A stretch of 64,000 nucleotides of DNA from Polytrichum commune (GCA_950295325.1 OX485803.1:2482001-2546000), one strand, 5' to 3'; shown: positions 35,501-42,859, counted from the stretch's first letter. Notes: a model not told the origin generated them from the sequence alone. Program-made: numbers and translations.

Positions 35501-37479
35501 ACCGAGACAGACTTAGGCCCATATCTGACTTAGGTATATCTCTTTTGAATCACATATATTAGAATTTGATTTTTTGTTTAGACCTAAACCACATCACATC
35601 AGAAGCACATGTATAAGAGTTTTTTGTGGATTCAAAATGATCATTTTGTTAGTCTCGGGACAGAGACAAACTTAGGCCCATATCTGACCTAGGCATTTCT
35701 TTTTTTCAAGGACATATATTAGAATATGATTTTTGGTTCATGCCCAAACCACATCACATCAGAAGCACACGTATTAGATTTCTTTTTGTTTCAAAATCAT
35801 CATTTTATTTGTCTCGGAACCGAGGCAGAGTAAGGCCCATATCTGACTTATGCCTGTGTCTCTTTGAAGCAGATATATTAGAGATATTGAAGCACATATA
35901 TTAGATTGTTTTTTGGATCTGACCCAACCCACATCACATCAGAAGCACATGTATTAGATTTTTTTTGTGTTCAGATGCAACCCTCGCCACATCAGAAGCA
36001 CATGTATTAGATTGATTTTTGGTTCAAATCCAAACTACATCAAATTAGATCACATGTATAAGCGTTATTTTTGTATTCAAAATCATCATTCTGGTAGTCT
36101 CGGGACCGAGACAGACTTAGGCCCATATCTGACTTAGGCCAATCTCTCTTTTGAATCACAGATATTAGATTTTGAATTTTGGTTCAGACCCAAACTAAAA
36201 CACATCAGGGTAGAGGTATTAGAGTTTTTTTTGGTTCAGAATCATCGCTTTGTTACTCTTTGTCCCGATACAGACTTAGGATGATCTCTCTTGGAATCAC
36301 AGATATTGGATTTCTTGTTTTGGACCCATCCTAACTAAAATCAAAACACTGCTATTTTTATTTCGGCCCATCTCATCTTCTTATTTCAATCCCTCCAATT
36401 CAGAGATCACTCTGTCGCCTGGAAAACAGATAATGATGCAGCCAATCTTTCATTGCCAATCGAAACCATTATTCTCAAAACCAAACTTCATTGTCTGAAA
36501 CCCTAACACACACTAATCTGATGATTTATGTTGATTTATGGTGATTTCTGTTACTTCTTTGATTCCCCGAAACTGTTTCTTGAATAAACCTAAAGCAGCG
36601 ATATGGACAAACAATCTGCAACAATGAAATATAACATCTTAAGTCCGTAATTGTTGCATCTGCAAACCCTTCAACAAGAAACACATGCAAGGAACGCCGC
36701 AGGTTTAGGGTGGGAGAGCCTACCTCTTCCCCGAATTGCAGGTCGTCATTACCCATGTTACCTTCGCAGAGGTCAACAACATCAGCGTCGCAATCGAATT
36801 CTCCTACGCTCTGTGAAGTTGAAATGTCCTTTGCTCAGTACCTATGTAGTTGCCTTAAGAATTTGTTAGCATTGAAAAGGAACCTTAACCTAAACCCTAA
36901 ACCCTACAACTCACAAATTCAAAACAATCTTTACATACGTGCTGCTCGCTATGATCTGATGTTGAGGCACTCGAGGCTGCCCCAGGTTGAAGCTGTGTCT
37001 GAGTCATTCCCTGTTCCAGATGCCGAGGCCACATCGATGTCACATTCGAACACCGAATATTGAAAAATCCATAAATGAGCTGCTAACATTGCCCACACAA
37101 CAAGGTAATTTAATGGGTCGCCACTGTTCTAACTTTCCGTGATAGTTGTTAACATTACAATTGCAAATAAAAATATATCATTAGGTATGTAGATAAACAA
37201 CACCTCACTGCCCCCTTTGTCATCTAAGTTGTCTTCCTCTGATACTGGAAATAAAACGATTGGAGCTACCACTGAGACATCAAACGTCTTTTCCCCTTTG
37301 AAACCTCTACCTGTACCCCTAGAAGAATCAACCGCCCGTCTACCCATTGTTGACCGCAAGCTGTACGGCGTCACTAAGCTCTCTCTTGATTCTAACCTTT
37401 TCCTTCTCTCAATACGCCTCTGTTTTTCTATAGTCCTCCTAACTTCTCTATCTGCTCTCGCTCTCGACCTAGTTATCAT
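9568..37479 (-). CDS. Gene A: ParB-like plus DNA-methyltransferase-like protein, 13 exons, intact
   Basis: Exons (minus): 37479-37204, 37010-36939, 36810-36724, 32715-32090, 31991-31796, [element B in intron 5], 14409-14218, 14129-13911, 13737-13502, 13388-12692, 12320-11973, 10542-10269, 10160-9956, 9859-9568. All phases join and no stop occurs; about 1,239 aa. Visible features: basic N-terminus; acidic stretch about 165-185; ParB-like signature VCDGNHRRQAW about 303-313; charged coiled coil in exon 9; methyltransferase-like block with motif-IV-like ADLPEG about 891-896; motif X/I-like PGDIVLDCSTATG about 1063-1075, followed by HAALEAD-type acidic residue. The IV-before-X/I order is that of beta-class N4/N6 methyltransferases, but DPPY is DLPE and the glycine loop is altered, so catalysis is doubtful. 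ParB-methyltransferase fusions are known in bacteria and phages; the role here is inferred. Confidence 0.75.
9950..9956 (-). promoter_or_regulatory. Duplicated donor-like site at gene A exon 12
   Basis: Two overlapping GTAAGT-like sites occur (TTTA|GTAA|GTGAGT). Only the second joins exon 13 in an open frame, and gene B shows the same choice (CAGTAA|GTAAGT). Confidence 0.4.
10269..12320 (-). CDS. Gene A exons 10-11: beta-class methyltransferase-like core
   Basis: Exon 10 (12320-11973) has VDLILADLPEGLPVP, then WFQTIFDFADHQLQDDGAII and FHPFR, which looks like methyltransferase motif IV followed by the 'lkpgG.iiif' strand. Exon 11 (10542-10269) has PWRGPCEKSLALIQMLIQAS, then SPGDIVLDCSTATG, like the KP..L...LI...S..GD.VLDpF.GsG region. 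The catalytic (D/N/S)PP(Y/W) is DLPE and the SAM-loop DPFxGSG is DCSTATG. The intron between them (10543-11972) is filled with satellites, whereas gene B has a 118-bp intron there. Confidence 0.55.
10685..11960. repeat. Satellite in gene A intron 10
   Basis: Repeats of about 60-220 bp combine AACCACATCACATCAGAAGC with TCTCGGGACCGAGA and ACTTAGGCCCATATCTGA. The element TCTCGG-GA-CCGAGA is a 14-bp interrupted palindrome. The same repeat fills intron 3 (32.8-36.3 kb). Confidence 0.85.
14510..14519. repeat. Target-site duplication of element B, left copy
   Basis: GTTTCGGTCA, immediately before the left terminal repeat. The identical 10 bases follow the right terminal repeat at 31441-31450. Nine to eleven bases is the normal range for Mutator-like elements. 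Confidence 0.93.
14520..16160. repeat. Left subterminal repeat block of element B
   Basis: Units with AATGGGTCT start at 14761, 14887 and 15013 (period 126 bp) and contain GCCTCGGATCCGAGGC. Longer repeats with the GGCATGCCATGTTTGGG block follow to about 15850. Collinear with the element A block at 7978-9470. Confidence 0.87.
16161..16387. other. 3' flank of gene B
   Basis: Short noncoding stretch between the subterminal repeats and the gene B stop codon. No canonical AATAAA polyadenylation signal or other feature stands out. Confidence 0.4.
18945..19560. repeat. Satellite in gene B intron 7 with poly-C/poly-G runs
   Basis: Four or so units of about 137 bp, each with a run of 6-9 C (near 19025, 19165, 19296 and 19434) and GTGGTCTCGGACCAGAATGC. 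In the gene's transcript the runs are poly-G. Confidence 0.85.
21117..21766 (-). pseudogene. Gene B exon 4: ParB-like DGNHRR segment
   Basis: Open throughout, with an acidic lead (DMEDDGGEDQDE), FVHGYRDGAAVFYVTLTD and LMFFVCDGNHRRQAW. Its 3' splice partner is broken: the exon ends ATCAACAA followed by ATAAGT where gene A has GTAAGT, a single G to A change. Translation past the exon would meet TAA at once. Confidence 0.65.
21950..22290. repeat. Two-copy tandem repeat in gene B intron 3
   Basis: A block with GGAGATCCATACATCCCTAG, then GCTAACAT...CACCTAAAAGGTC and ATGGCCTATCAAAGTGATGC, occurs twice in direct orientation. Confidence 0.75.
22290..23185. repeat. ~160-bp satellite in gene B intron 3, 6 copies, with C7-C9 runs
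   Basis: CCCCCCC runs near 22310, 22472, 22630, 22790, 22952 and 23108 are each followed by AGCCTATCAATCCTACAACC and, later, GTACATAATGAAGGC. Units are nearly identical apart from run length. The sense transcript of gene B carries poly-G runs here. Confidence 0.9.
23413..23732 (+). pseudogene. Degenerate 25S rRNA 3'-end fragment in an intron
   Basis: Recognisable large-subunit rRNA blocks occur in order: CCAAGCGTTCATAGC, GATCCTTCGATGTCGGCTCT, GTTGGATTGTTC, CAATAGGGAACGTGAGCTGG, GTTTAGACCGTCGTG, GACAGGTTAGTTTTACCCTA, TAGTAATTCAAC, TTGGTTGAAAAGCCAGT, GCCTCTAAGTCAGAATCC. Relative to the plant consensus it has small deletions (for example after CAACGTT) and changes in the sarcin-ricin loop (GTACGAGAGTAACC). 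It is antisense to gene B and inside its intron 3. The ORF that overlaps it is spurious. Confidence 0.88.
24753..25121. promoter_or_regulatory. Two-way promoter of element B
   Basis: A minus-strand TATA (GATATATAAGATC, about 24770-24780) lies just upstream of gene B, and a plus-strand TATA (GTATATAATA, 25061-25070) lies 52 bp before ATG 25122. Both TATA boxes are conserved, with similar spacing, in element A (37480-37891). Confidence 0.65.
25122..25550 (+). CDS. 5' ORF of element B's plus-strand gene
   Basis: ATG 25122 follows the conserved TATA and an A/T/C-rich leader. The product begins MGTDSRLPSLAPLG (element A: MGADSSLPSLVPLG at 37892) and is Ser/Pro-rich, with a Cys/His cluster near its end (GCTGCTTVHSLGIDHCHKH) that could bind zinc. 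It ends at TAA 25548 or is spliced to the transposase before that. A donor-like AAG|GTCAGG occurs at 25434, but its phase does not fit the acceptor I favour at 25859. Either way it shares the transposase promoter. Confidence 0.5.
   Translation: MGTDSRLPSLAPLGAPSSSQIHTTSSFPGFADGNNMKILNHPDCSVTPAIAVQSPHPRTPSLQTDVATLIEDKSPLQTHAYSRVGVIKPGTYSRSLLRSAPRPQGQGLGCTGCTTVHSLGIDHCHKHAGDKNGKGPHKRLRH
25860..30513 (+). CDS. MULE transposase, reading frame split by a solo LTR
   Basis: Coding parts: about 25860-26361, [LTR 26362-27333 plus one target copy], 27339-28943, intron GTAAGT...TTGTAG, 29047-30513. Removing LTR and one GTCCC restores one continuous frame. Domain order: variable acidic N-terminus; zinc-finger region like WRKY-GCM1 modules (DGHAWSRT, then CLGHLRCDN); second Cys/His block ending ACVHLGSHDHPV; DDE core with HVYDSTYCRVMTIAVCD, GFMADSAQANW, the MULE CxxH-type RTCLFHW and CNLAESIHNKWK; C-terminal SWIM finger ACTCPNF...WANCKHLYYLF. 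Without the N-terminal part, translation from ATG 27402 gives about 1,002 aa with all domains. This is the likely mobiliser of elements A and B. Confidence 0.8.
26362..27333. mobile_element. Solo LTR (972 bp)
   Basis: Ends TGTCGCGCACC...GGGTTGCGACA form a TG...CA pair with short inverted repeats (TGTCGC/GCGACA). The 5 bases GTCCC occur at 26357-26361 and 27334-27338, the duplication size of gypsy-type or similar LTR retrotransposons. GC-rich, with small hairpins (GCTGTCCCGGGACAGC) and a TATA-like CTTATATGGG near 26965. No internal domain is left. It interrupts the transposase coding frame. Confidence 0.9.
30591..30730. repeat. Dispersed repeat, copy 1 (GTTAAC-rich)
   Basis: Starts CACTACAAAATTCC and contains TGTTAAC repeats, CTATTCCCTACTTGGGGAG and CTACTCCCCTCTTTGTAA. 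It corresponds block by block to 41926-42050. Confidence 0.6.
30834..31103 (+). CDS. Small coiled-coil ORF with a PIP-box-like C-terminus
   Basis: About 89 codons without an ATG at the left limit (the frame opens at TTG), so it is probably an exon or the tail of a longer, lost protein. Heptad-like leucines and charged residues (LVKKLEKFEKEIDHL) precede QTSIDAFFHP, which fits the PCNA-binding consensus Q-x-x-[ILM]-x-x-[FY]-[FY]. Similar tails end some pogo/Tigger-type transposases. It lies between the MULE transposase and the right end of element B and may belong to a nested element. Confidence 0.4.
   Translation: MTASPSLVNSVHPSRLSQSTSVRIFECYNDVQSSLQTLRHYLEQRSTDVMHLVKKLEKFEKEIDHLHVNQLQQTSIDAFFHPRGVEMEE
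31441..31450. repeat. Target-site duplication of element B, right copy
   Basis: GTTTCGGTCA directly after the right terminal repeat, identical to 14510-14519. Confidence 0.93.
32090..32715 (-). CDS. Gene A exon 4: ParB-like DGNHRR segment
   Basis: After an acidic lead (EEGQDEDEEG) comes a conserved core: FVHGYREGASVFYVSITD, then SWGPIWSAKNEEFN, then LMFFVCDGNHRRQAW. DGxHR followed by a short-chain residue and an aromatic helix is the hallmark of ParB/sulfiredoxin-like nucleotide-binding domains. The exon ends ATCAACAA|GTAAGT, a canonical donor that is broken in gene B. The exon is nearly identical in layout to gene B exon 4 (21766-21117), with about two-thirds of residues shared by eye. Confidence 0.65.
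32820..36300. repeat. Satellite in gene A intron 3
   Basis: About 20 irregular units of roughly 100-220 bp combine TTTGATTTTTGGTTCAGACC, AACCACATCACATCAGAAGC, TCTCGGGACCGAGACAGA and TTAGGCCCATATCTGACTTA. More than ten units keep the 14-bp interrupted palindrome TCTCGG-GA-CCGAGA. The same family fills intron 10 of gene A but not the matching introns of gene B. The long overlapping ORFs in it are repeat artefacts. Confidence 0.9.
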
Positions 37480-37891
37480 CTCTTACAATACTGAAGCAAA
37501 CAGATCTTATATATCATTGTCAAGTCTATCATCGTTAACATCTATGCTCACTCATTATGTCCACATTATCTAAGATTTAGACAATTAATTTAGAATTTCT
37601 TGAATTATTAGAGGGTTCATCCTCACTGCAATAATAAACTATAAATGCCTGCGCCAATATCTAATTTACATAATCGTCATGTCATGTCGATTATTTTGTG
37701 GCGATAAAGTAATGACTATTATTGTAGTACATTCTAATCCTTGATGAACAGGTTGTCCTGAATTGACGTAAATACATATTGACTATTAATTGATCTATCA
37801 TAGATTCTTGCATTGGTGTCTACCCTATGTGTATATAATACCAGACTACTTGTACCCATTTCTTCATCTCATCTCATCATATTCTTCTTCA
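37480..37891. promoter_or_regulatory. Two-way promoter of element A
   Basis: Minus-strand TATA (GATATATAAGATC, about 37504-37515) for gene A; plus-strand TATA (GTATATAATA, 37831-37840) 52 bp before ATG 37892. Collinear with 24753-25121 in element B. Confidence 0.65.
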
Positions 37892-38063
37892 ATGGGTGCT
37901 GATTCAAGCCTCCCAAGCCTTGTTCCTTTAGGGTCTACTAGTTCATCTCAAATTCACTGCACGTTATCGAATGATGGTTTTTCGGACGTCAACAACAAGA
38001 AGATTGCCAACCCACCTAACTCCTTAGTTACTCCGGCGGTCGTGGTTCAGATTTCACATGCAC
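37892..38063 (+). pseudogene. Truncated 5' ORF of element A's plus-strand gene
   Basis: Begins MGADSSLPSLVPLGSTSSSQ, homologous to the ORF at 25122, and stays collinear to VTPAVVVQISHAP. At 38064 the sequence switches to a hAT terminal repeat. The rest of the gene, including any transposase, is not in the window. Confidence 0.65.
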
Positions 38064-38339
38064 CAGGGTTGTCTATCGCGACGTCATGACGGTGTCGTGC
38101 CGTCATGTCAGGTCGTGTCGTGACGGACCCCTCCGTCACGACACAATAGGGTCCACGTAGGGTCAACATAGGGGGAATGGACTAGGGTGGGTAAAATACT
38201 TACCTTCTTGCCAAGGTGGCGTCCTATGTGGCAGAAAACGCCGACGTGGATGTGCATATTTCCCTTGCCAAGTAAACCATTTTGCCATTGTGTTTAGGGT
38301 TCTGTTAAAATCAAAGTAGAAAAATATGACTAAGGAGGG

Positions 38340-39060
38340 TGTGGGGCGGCCGGGGGCGGACGGTGGGGCGGACGGGAGAGGGGGGTGGTGCGGACGGCGG
38401 AGGGGGGTGGAGCGGACGGGGGAGGGGGGTGGAGCGGACGGGGGTGGGGCGGACGGAGGGGGGTGGAGCGGACGGGGGAGGGGGGTGGAGCGGACGGGGG
38501 TGGGGCGGACGGAGGGGGGTGGAGCGGACGGGGGAGGGGGGTGGAGCGGACGGGGGAGGGGGTGGAGCGGACGGGGGTGGGGGTTGAGCGGACGGGGGTG
38601 GGGCGGAAGGGGGTTGGGAACGGGGGGGAGAACGCTGGAGCGGACGGGGGAACGCGGGGGCGGACGGGGGGAACGCGGAGGGCTCCGTCCGCCCCAAGTT
38701 CCCTCACGTCCACCCCACGTTCCCCCGCCGTGCGTTCACGTTCCCACCCGTTTCCTAACGTCCGCACCCGTTCCCTACCGCGTTCCCCCCAGTCCGCACC
38801 CGTTCCCTTCCCGTCCGCCCCGCGTTCCCTTCCCGTCCGCCCACCTTCCCTCCCGTCCGCCCACGTTCCCTCCCGTCCGCCCCACGTTCCCTCCCGTCCG
38901 CCCCATGTTCCCGCCCGTTCCCTCCCGTCCGCGCTCCGTTCCCCTCCCGTCCGCCCCATGTCCCGTACGTTCCCTCCCGTCCGCGCTCCGTTCCCTTCCG
39001 TCCGCCCGAGTTCCCCTACGTCCGCCCCCTCGTTCCCTCCGTCCGCCCCCGCGTTCCCAC
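38340..39060. repeat. GC-rich GGAGCGGACGGG minisatellite with strand switch
   Basis: From 38340 to about 38690 the plus strand is G-rich (GGAGCGGACGGGGGA units). From about 38690 to 39060 it switches to C-rich CCGTCCGCCCCACGTTCCC units. The result is a large, imperfect inverted structure just upstream of the kinase gene. Long ORFs exist in all frames here because stops are rare, and I treat them as artefacts. Confidence 0.9.
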
Positions 39061-39134
39061 GTTCCCCATACGTCCTTTTCGTGCCCCATGTCAAATCCGA
39101 CCGGGATCCCATAATGATTGTGCTCCCCTTTGCC

Positions 39135-39141
39135 TATATAA
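39135..39141 (+). promoter_or_regulatory. TATA box of the kinase-like gene
   Basis: CCTATATAAAG about 210 bp upstream of ATG 39348, followed by a CT-rich leader. Confidence 0.6.
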
Positions 39142-39347
39142 AGCCGTGGGGTTTTAGTTCCCCTCACTTTCCTCTCCTCCCACCACAAAGGGACCCGAGA
39201 CCTTGTTGCCGTCCCAAGGACAGCGGCACCGCGCGGGTCTCAGGGGGTTTGGGAGGGCAGGGCAAATTGTGGGGGAACCCTCGCAATTTTTTTTCCAGAT
39301 TCACGCACTCATTTCTACATTCACTCACTCACGCGGTTTTTTTCACG

Positions 39348-41264
39348 ATGGAGGGGGAGGACTTTGCTCCTTACCAAGACGAGGATACGAGGCTGCACCG
39401 TGCTTGGCTCCAAAGCACTGCACTTGCGCATACTGGAGAGGGTACGGGAAACGAGGCCGGAAGTGGAAGCACTGCAGCACGTCCCCCACGTCCAGATCCT
39501 TTTCGGTTTGACGAAGAGTTCTTTGCAGTTGGCCATTCAGGAGGCAACCAAACACGTGGAAGCCGTGGAACACGTGGGAGTCGGGGAAACAGTGGACATA
39601 GAGGGAGAACAGGAAGGGGACCAAGCTCAGGCAGTTCCACCGATATAAATGTAGCCACTCATGGAGAGTCCGTGCCACCACGATCTCCGACACGGCGGAC
39701 ATCAAGACCGGAGAGCCCTGCACGTGATGTACCTCAGGGTTCGGAGCATGGTGAAAGACGGGGACAGAAACGCCCAGCAATTTCGGAAGGGACGGAGGAG
39801 GGGTCCGGGGTTTCAGGTTCGCAATCGAGGAAAAGGAAAAATAGAGGCAAACGCGACCCGCGGATCGATGAGGCTCGAAACCATTGTATGGTCGTGCTGT
39901 TGGAGTGGTTTAGAAATAACAGCATGGTTTATTTGGAAAAAAAATACCTCAATGATGGTACAAAGGGTTTGGATTTGGTGAGGAACGATTTGATTCTTAT
40001 TCTCACGGAAGCCACGGCTGGAGCGGAGTTTGAAGATGCTAGGGGCATGAGCGATTGGGGCACCTGGATTGAACAACAAGCCGTGGAAGCAATCTACAAT
40101 CCAACAATGGCATATGATGCTGTGCATCCTAGCGAGGGAAGTAGTAGTGGCAGGAAGTCCGAGCTGTACATGAAGCTAGAGAATTGGAAAAGAGGCGTAA
40201 TAGCAGCAAAAGGAACATCCGCCCGCAACCTTCCCATTTTTATTGACAGGCAGATGGCAGACAACATTGCCACTCAGGGCCGGCAGGGTGTCATATGGTT
40301 GCCTAGGAATGCGGAGATCAAAGCCTTGGATAAGGAAATCTTCCAAGGGACCTTCGGAGTGGTGCGGAAAGTCGCAATTCATGGAGCATCATTCATCCCT
40401 AGCTGGATAGAGTGGGCTGGGAAGACCATGAAGGCCACGAATAGTTTGGAGAATCGAAAGGAACGTTCAGTTGAAGCATTGGCGTGTCCAGTAGATCATC
40501 CTGGGGTAATCAAGCTACAATACCTCAATATGAAAACATACGAATCCTATTCGATGTGGTGGAATGGAGGCTCCTTGAAAAACATGAGGATCTATGACTT
40601 CAGCGTTCCGGAAACCCACGAGCGCACAATCCTTCACATGCATGGGCCAGACTTTGAAGCACGGAAACGGTTGGTTGTATATCGAAGGCATCGAGCTTAT
40701 TTGGCATGGGCTCTAATGTGCATTGTGGATGTAGTGCACAAGCATGACGTGTTGCACAATGACCTTAATCCCAACAATGTCATGCTGCATTTCCCACAAA
40801 ACCGTGAGAACACGGTTTACATTGGTGTGTGTGATTGGGGCATGGCATCCTGGGGAGGTGAAGACGCACCCTCCAACTATGGAAAAGATTCAGTGGATGA
40901 GATGAACAAGCACAAAGCAAAATACAACTGTGCTGGTCCAGAATTATTCCATGTACGAGGGCAGCGTAGAACATCCACCTCTCCGGTGAGGATGGCTCGG
41001 AAACATAGGCACACGTTTCTATCGGAGTCCTTCTCAGTGGGTGCTTTGGCAAAGAAGATTTATGCCAGGGATGCGACTTCCCCCTTGTTTCAGCTAAACA
41101 GTGATCCAAATGGCTTGAATATGCGGTTTGAGTTAGCATTGGATTCATTGACGAAGACCAATCCAGCGGAAAGGTCAACCATCACACACGTAGTGAACAT
41201 TTTGAAGTCCCCTCCATACAACATGGTTAACCCGACAATGTGCTTCCGTGACACTGCAAAATAG
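39348..41264 (+). CDS. Protein-kinase-like protein carried between hAT ends
   Basis: ATG 39348 is chosen because it is the first Met after the TATA box; the open frame upstream is minisatellite. The product is 638 aa, single exon, with a disordered Gly/Ser/Arg-rich N-terminal third. Kinase landmarks: glycine loop FQGTFGVVRKV; candidate lysine in EWAGKTMKA; catalytic loop VLHNDLNPNNVML (HND instead of HRD, with the aspartate and asparagine kept); metal-binding CDWGMA (DWG for DFG); CAGPEL in place of APE. The key K, D, N and D all appear present, so activity is possible. It could be a host gene captured by the element. Stop TAG 41262. Confidence 0.7.
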   Translation: MEGEDFAPYQDEDTRLHRAWLQSTALAHTGEGTGNEAGSGSTAARPPRPDPFRFDEEFFAVGHSGGNQTRGSRGTRGSRGNSGHRGRTGRGPSSGSSTDINVATHGESVPPRSPTRRTSRPESPARDVPQGSEHGERRGQKRPAISEGTEEGSGVSGSQSRKRKNRGKRDPRIDEARNHCMVVLLEWFRNNSMVYLEKKYLNDGTKGLDLVRNDLILILTEATAGAEFEDARGMSDWGTWIEQQAVEAIYNPTMAYDAVHPSEGSSSGRKSELYMKLENWKRGVIAAKGTSARNLPIFIDRQMADNIATQGRQGVIWLPRNAEIKALDKEIFQGTFGVVRKVAIHGASFIPSWIEWAGKTMKATNSLENRKERSVEALACPVDHPGVIKLQYLNMKTYESYSMWWNGGSLKNMRIYDFSVPETHERTILHMHGPDFEARKRLVVYRRHRAYLAWALMCIVDVVHKHDVLHNDLNPNNVMLHFPQNRENTVYIGVCDWGMASWGGEDAPSNYGKDSVDEMNKHKAKYNCAGPELFHVRGQRRTSTSPVRMARKHRHTFLSESFSVGALAKKIYARDATSPLFQLNSDPNGLNMRFELALDSLTKTNPAERSTITHVVNILKSPPYNMVNPTMCFRDTAK

Positions 41265-41402
41265 ATTTTTTTTGTTTTTTTTGCAGCAATTTTGAATCAT
41301 ACCAATTTTGTAACCGTTGGAGATGTAAATAAAACCATCATTTTTTCATACAAAACTTGTATATTGTATGAGGTTTATGGATCTTAGTGCAATGTTCATA
41401 CT

Positions 41403-41626
41403 CACTAGAAGAAATCTTGTCCATTTCAACCGAGGCCATCGCGACTCGTGCACCCAAAAAATGCATAAACAAATCAATTTGTTGGCACCCAGAAGGTACC
41501 CGTGGTGTACCCATGGAGGGTGCCCCCCGGTTGCCAACCAAATTGATTTGTTTAGGCATTTTTTGGGTGCGAGTCGTGATGGCCTAGTTGCAAGGCCGGT
41601 TGAAATGGACAAGATTTCTTCTAGTG
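41403..41626. mobile_element. Complete 224-bp CACTA-type foldback MITE
   Basis: Left end CACTAGAAGAAATCTTGTCC plus ATTTCAACC; the right end is its exact reverse complement over these 29 bases. A 3-bp duplication ACT flanks it (41400-41402 and 41627-41629), as expected for CACTA elements. The inner arms also pair (CACCCAAAAAATGC; AAACAAATCAATTTG), so most of the element is one large hairpin. It lies 138 bp past the kinase stop codon. Confidence 0.95.
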
Positions 41627-41925
41627 ACTCCATGAGGCTTTTGCTCCATAATCGAGAAGAAGTCTATGGGAGGCTAACCAAGGTTCTCGCCTCTCGTGAG
41701 GCCACATCCTTCTTTCACATCGTTGTTATCACATCCATGTGCTAAGTTCAAGTTAACTATAGTTGTTTGTGATATGTCTTGCAAAAATGCAGTTACCTAT
41801 ATTTATTCTAATTTTGGTATGCCACAAAATGTAGTCAACTATAGTTATATCTAGTTAACTAAAGTTGAGCACAATATTGCAATAGTTATATCGGTTGTAC
41901 ACGTGATCCAAAACATCTCTAAATG

Positions 41926-42050
41926 TTAACTTTCTTCTACTCCCCACATATTGCACACTATAAATGTTAAACGTGTTAACAGTTAACAAAATGGTACTCC
42001 CTTCTTTGTAAATCTGACTCTATAAACGTTAACGGATGAAATACAACCAT
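41926..42050. repeat. Dispersed repeat, copy 2 (GTTAAC-rich)
   Basis: AATGTTAACTTTCTTCTACT, then CCCC, TGTTAAACGTGTTAAC and TACTCCCTTCTTTGTAAA correspond in order to the copy at 30591-30730. Confidence 0.6.
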
Positions 42051-42219
42051 AATATGGATGATAAAAACTACACATCCAGTTACATTGATTCATATTCACT
42101 CGTGATTTGTAAACTTGATATTGAATAAAGTTTTGATTGGGTGTGCAATTTTATGAATGGTATTCTCTCACAAGGAATTTTCACAATTGCTTATATTTAT
42201 ATTTATATAATTCACAATC

Positions 42220-42850
42220 ACTTTTTTTTGGAAGTTTGGACATATTCTTGGCCGTCCAAGTTGAGAGGCCGTACGATTGAGTGGCCCAACTTTGTTGATA
42301 GTCCAAAGAAATGAACTGAAAATAGCCAATAAAATATAGTAAGGGTAGCCTTAGTTGGGCGTAGTGTGAAGCCTCCAAAGGCCAAGCGCAAAGTCCAAAC
42401 CTTTGGCCATGAACTCCCACGGCCTCTCGGCTTGGATGGCCAAAGTGTAAAGCCTCCAAAGGCCAATCCCAAAGTCCAAACTCAAAGGAGCATGCCACTT
42501 TATTCCTTGCTCAAAATAACCCCTCCAATCTAATGGCCAAGATCTTGTCAATGATTGATTATTTTAATGAAAAAAAAGTTCGGCCTCTCGACGGAAGTTT
42601 GGGTTGAGCATTTTGCTATACCCAATCTTTGCTCGAGAGGCCGAACTCTTGGCGCCATAACTTCCTAAAAGTGTTGCCACCTAGGCTCTTTTGGAGGCCA
42701 CGTCCTTTGGACTTCGGCCTCTAGTGTGAAGGCCGAGAGGACGGACTTTGGGCATTTCAGCATTTTCATTGGTCCAAATGTTGAACCTCTCAAAGTTTGG
42801 CCATATTGTGAACCGGCCCTTATATTTGCAATACATGTCTTATTCTTTTT
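42220..42850. repeat. GGCC-rich region with a 14-bp-stem hairpin
   Basis: Repeated short blocks (GCCTCCAAAGGCCAA, GTCCAAAC) occur. A clear hairpin, GTTCGGCCTCTCGA (about 42577) with TCGAGAGGCCGAAC (about 42634), has a second inner pair TTGGGT/ACCCAA. It may be a decayed foldback element; no target duplication was identified. Confidence 0.5.
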
Positions 42851-42859
42851 TTGGCACAA

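Larger units (their letters stand above)
7978..38063. mobile_element. Element A: older Mutator-like element, right end lost
   Basis: The left terminus at 7978 (GGGAAAAGCTATTTTGCGAG, then CGGTGAGCGGT) is nearly identical to the left terminus of element B at 14520. The body holds the same modules in the same order: left subterminal repeats (7978-9470), minus-strand gene A, a two-way promoter (37480-37891) and the start of a plus-strand gene (37892). Element B is inserted inside it (14520-31440 plus one target copy). On the right the element is cut at 38063 by a hAT end, so its right terminal repeat and transposase are missing. Confidence 0.75.

Noticed and set aside
38326-39114. Long ORFs in both strands over the GC-rich minisatellite
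   Set aside because: Stop codons are rare in GGAGCGGACGGG repeats; the proteins are low-complexity and unrelated to the kinase start.
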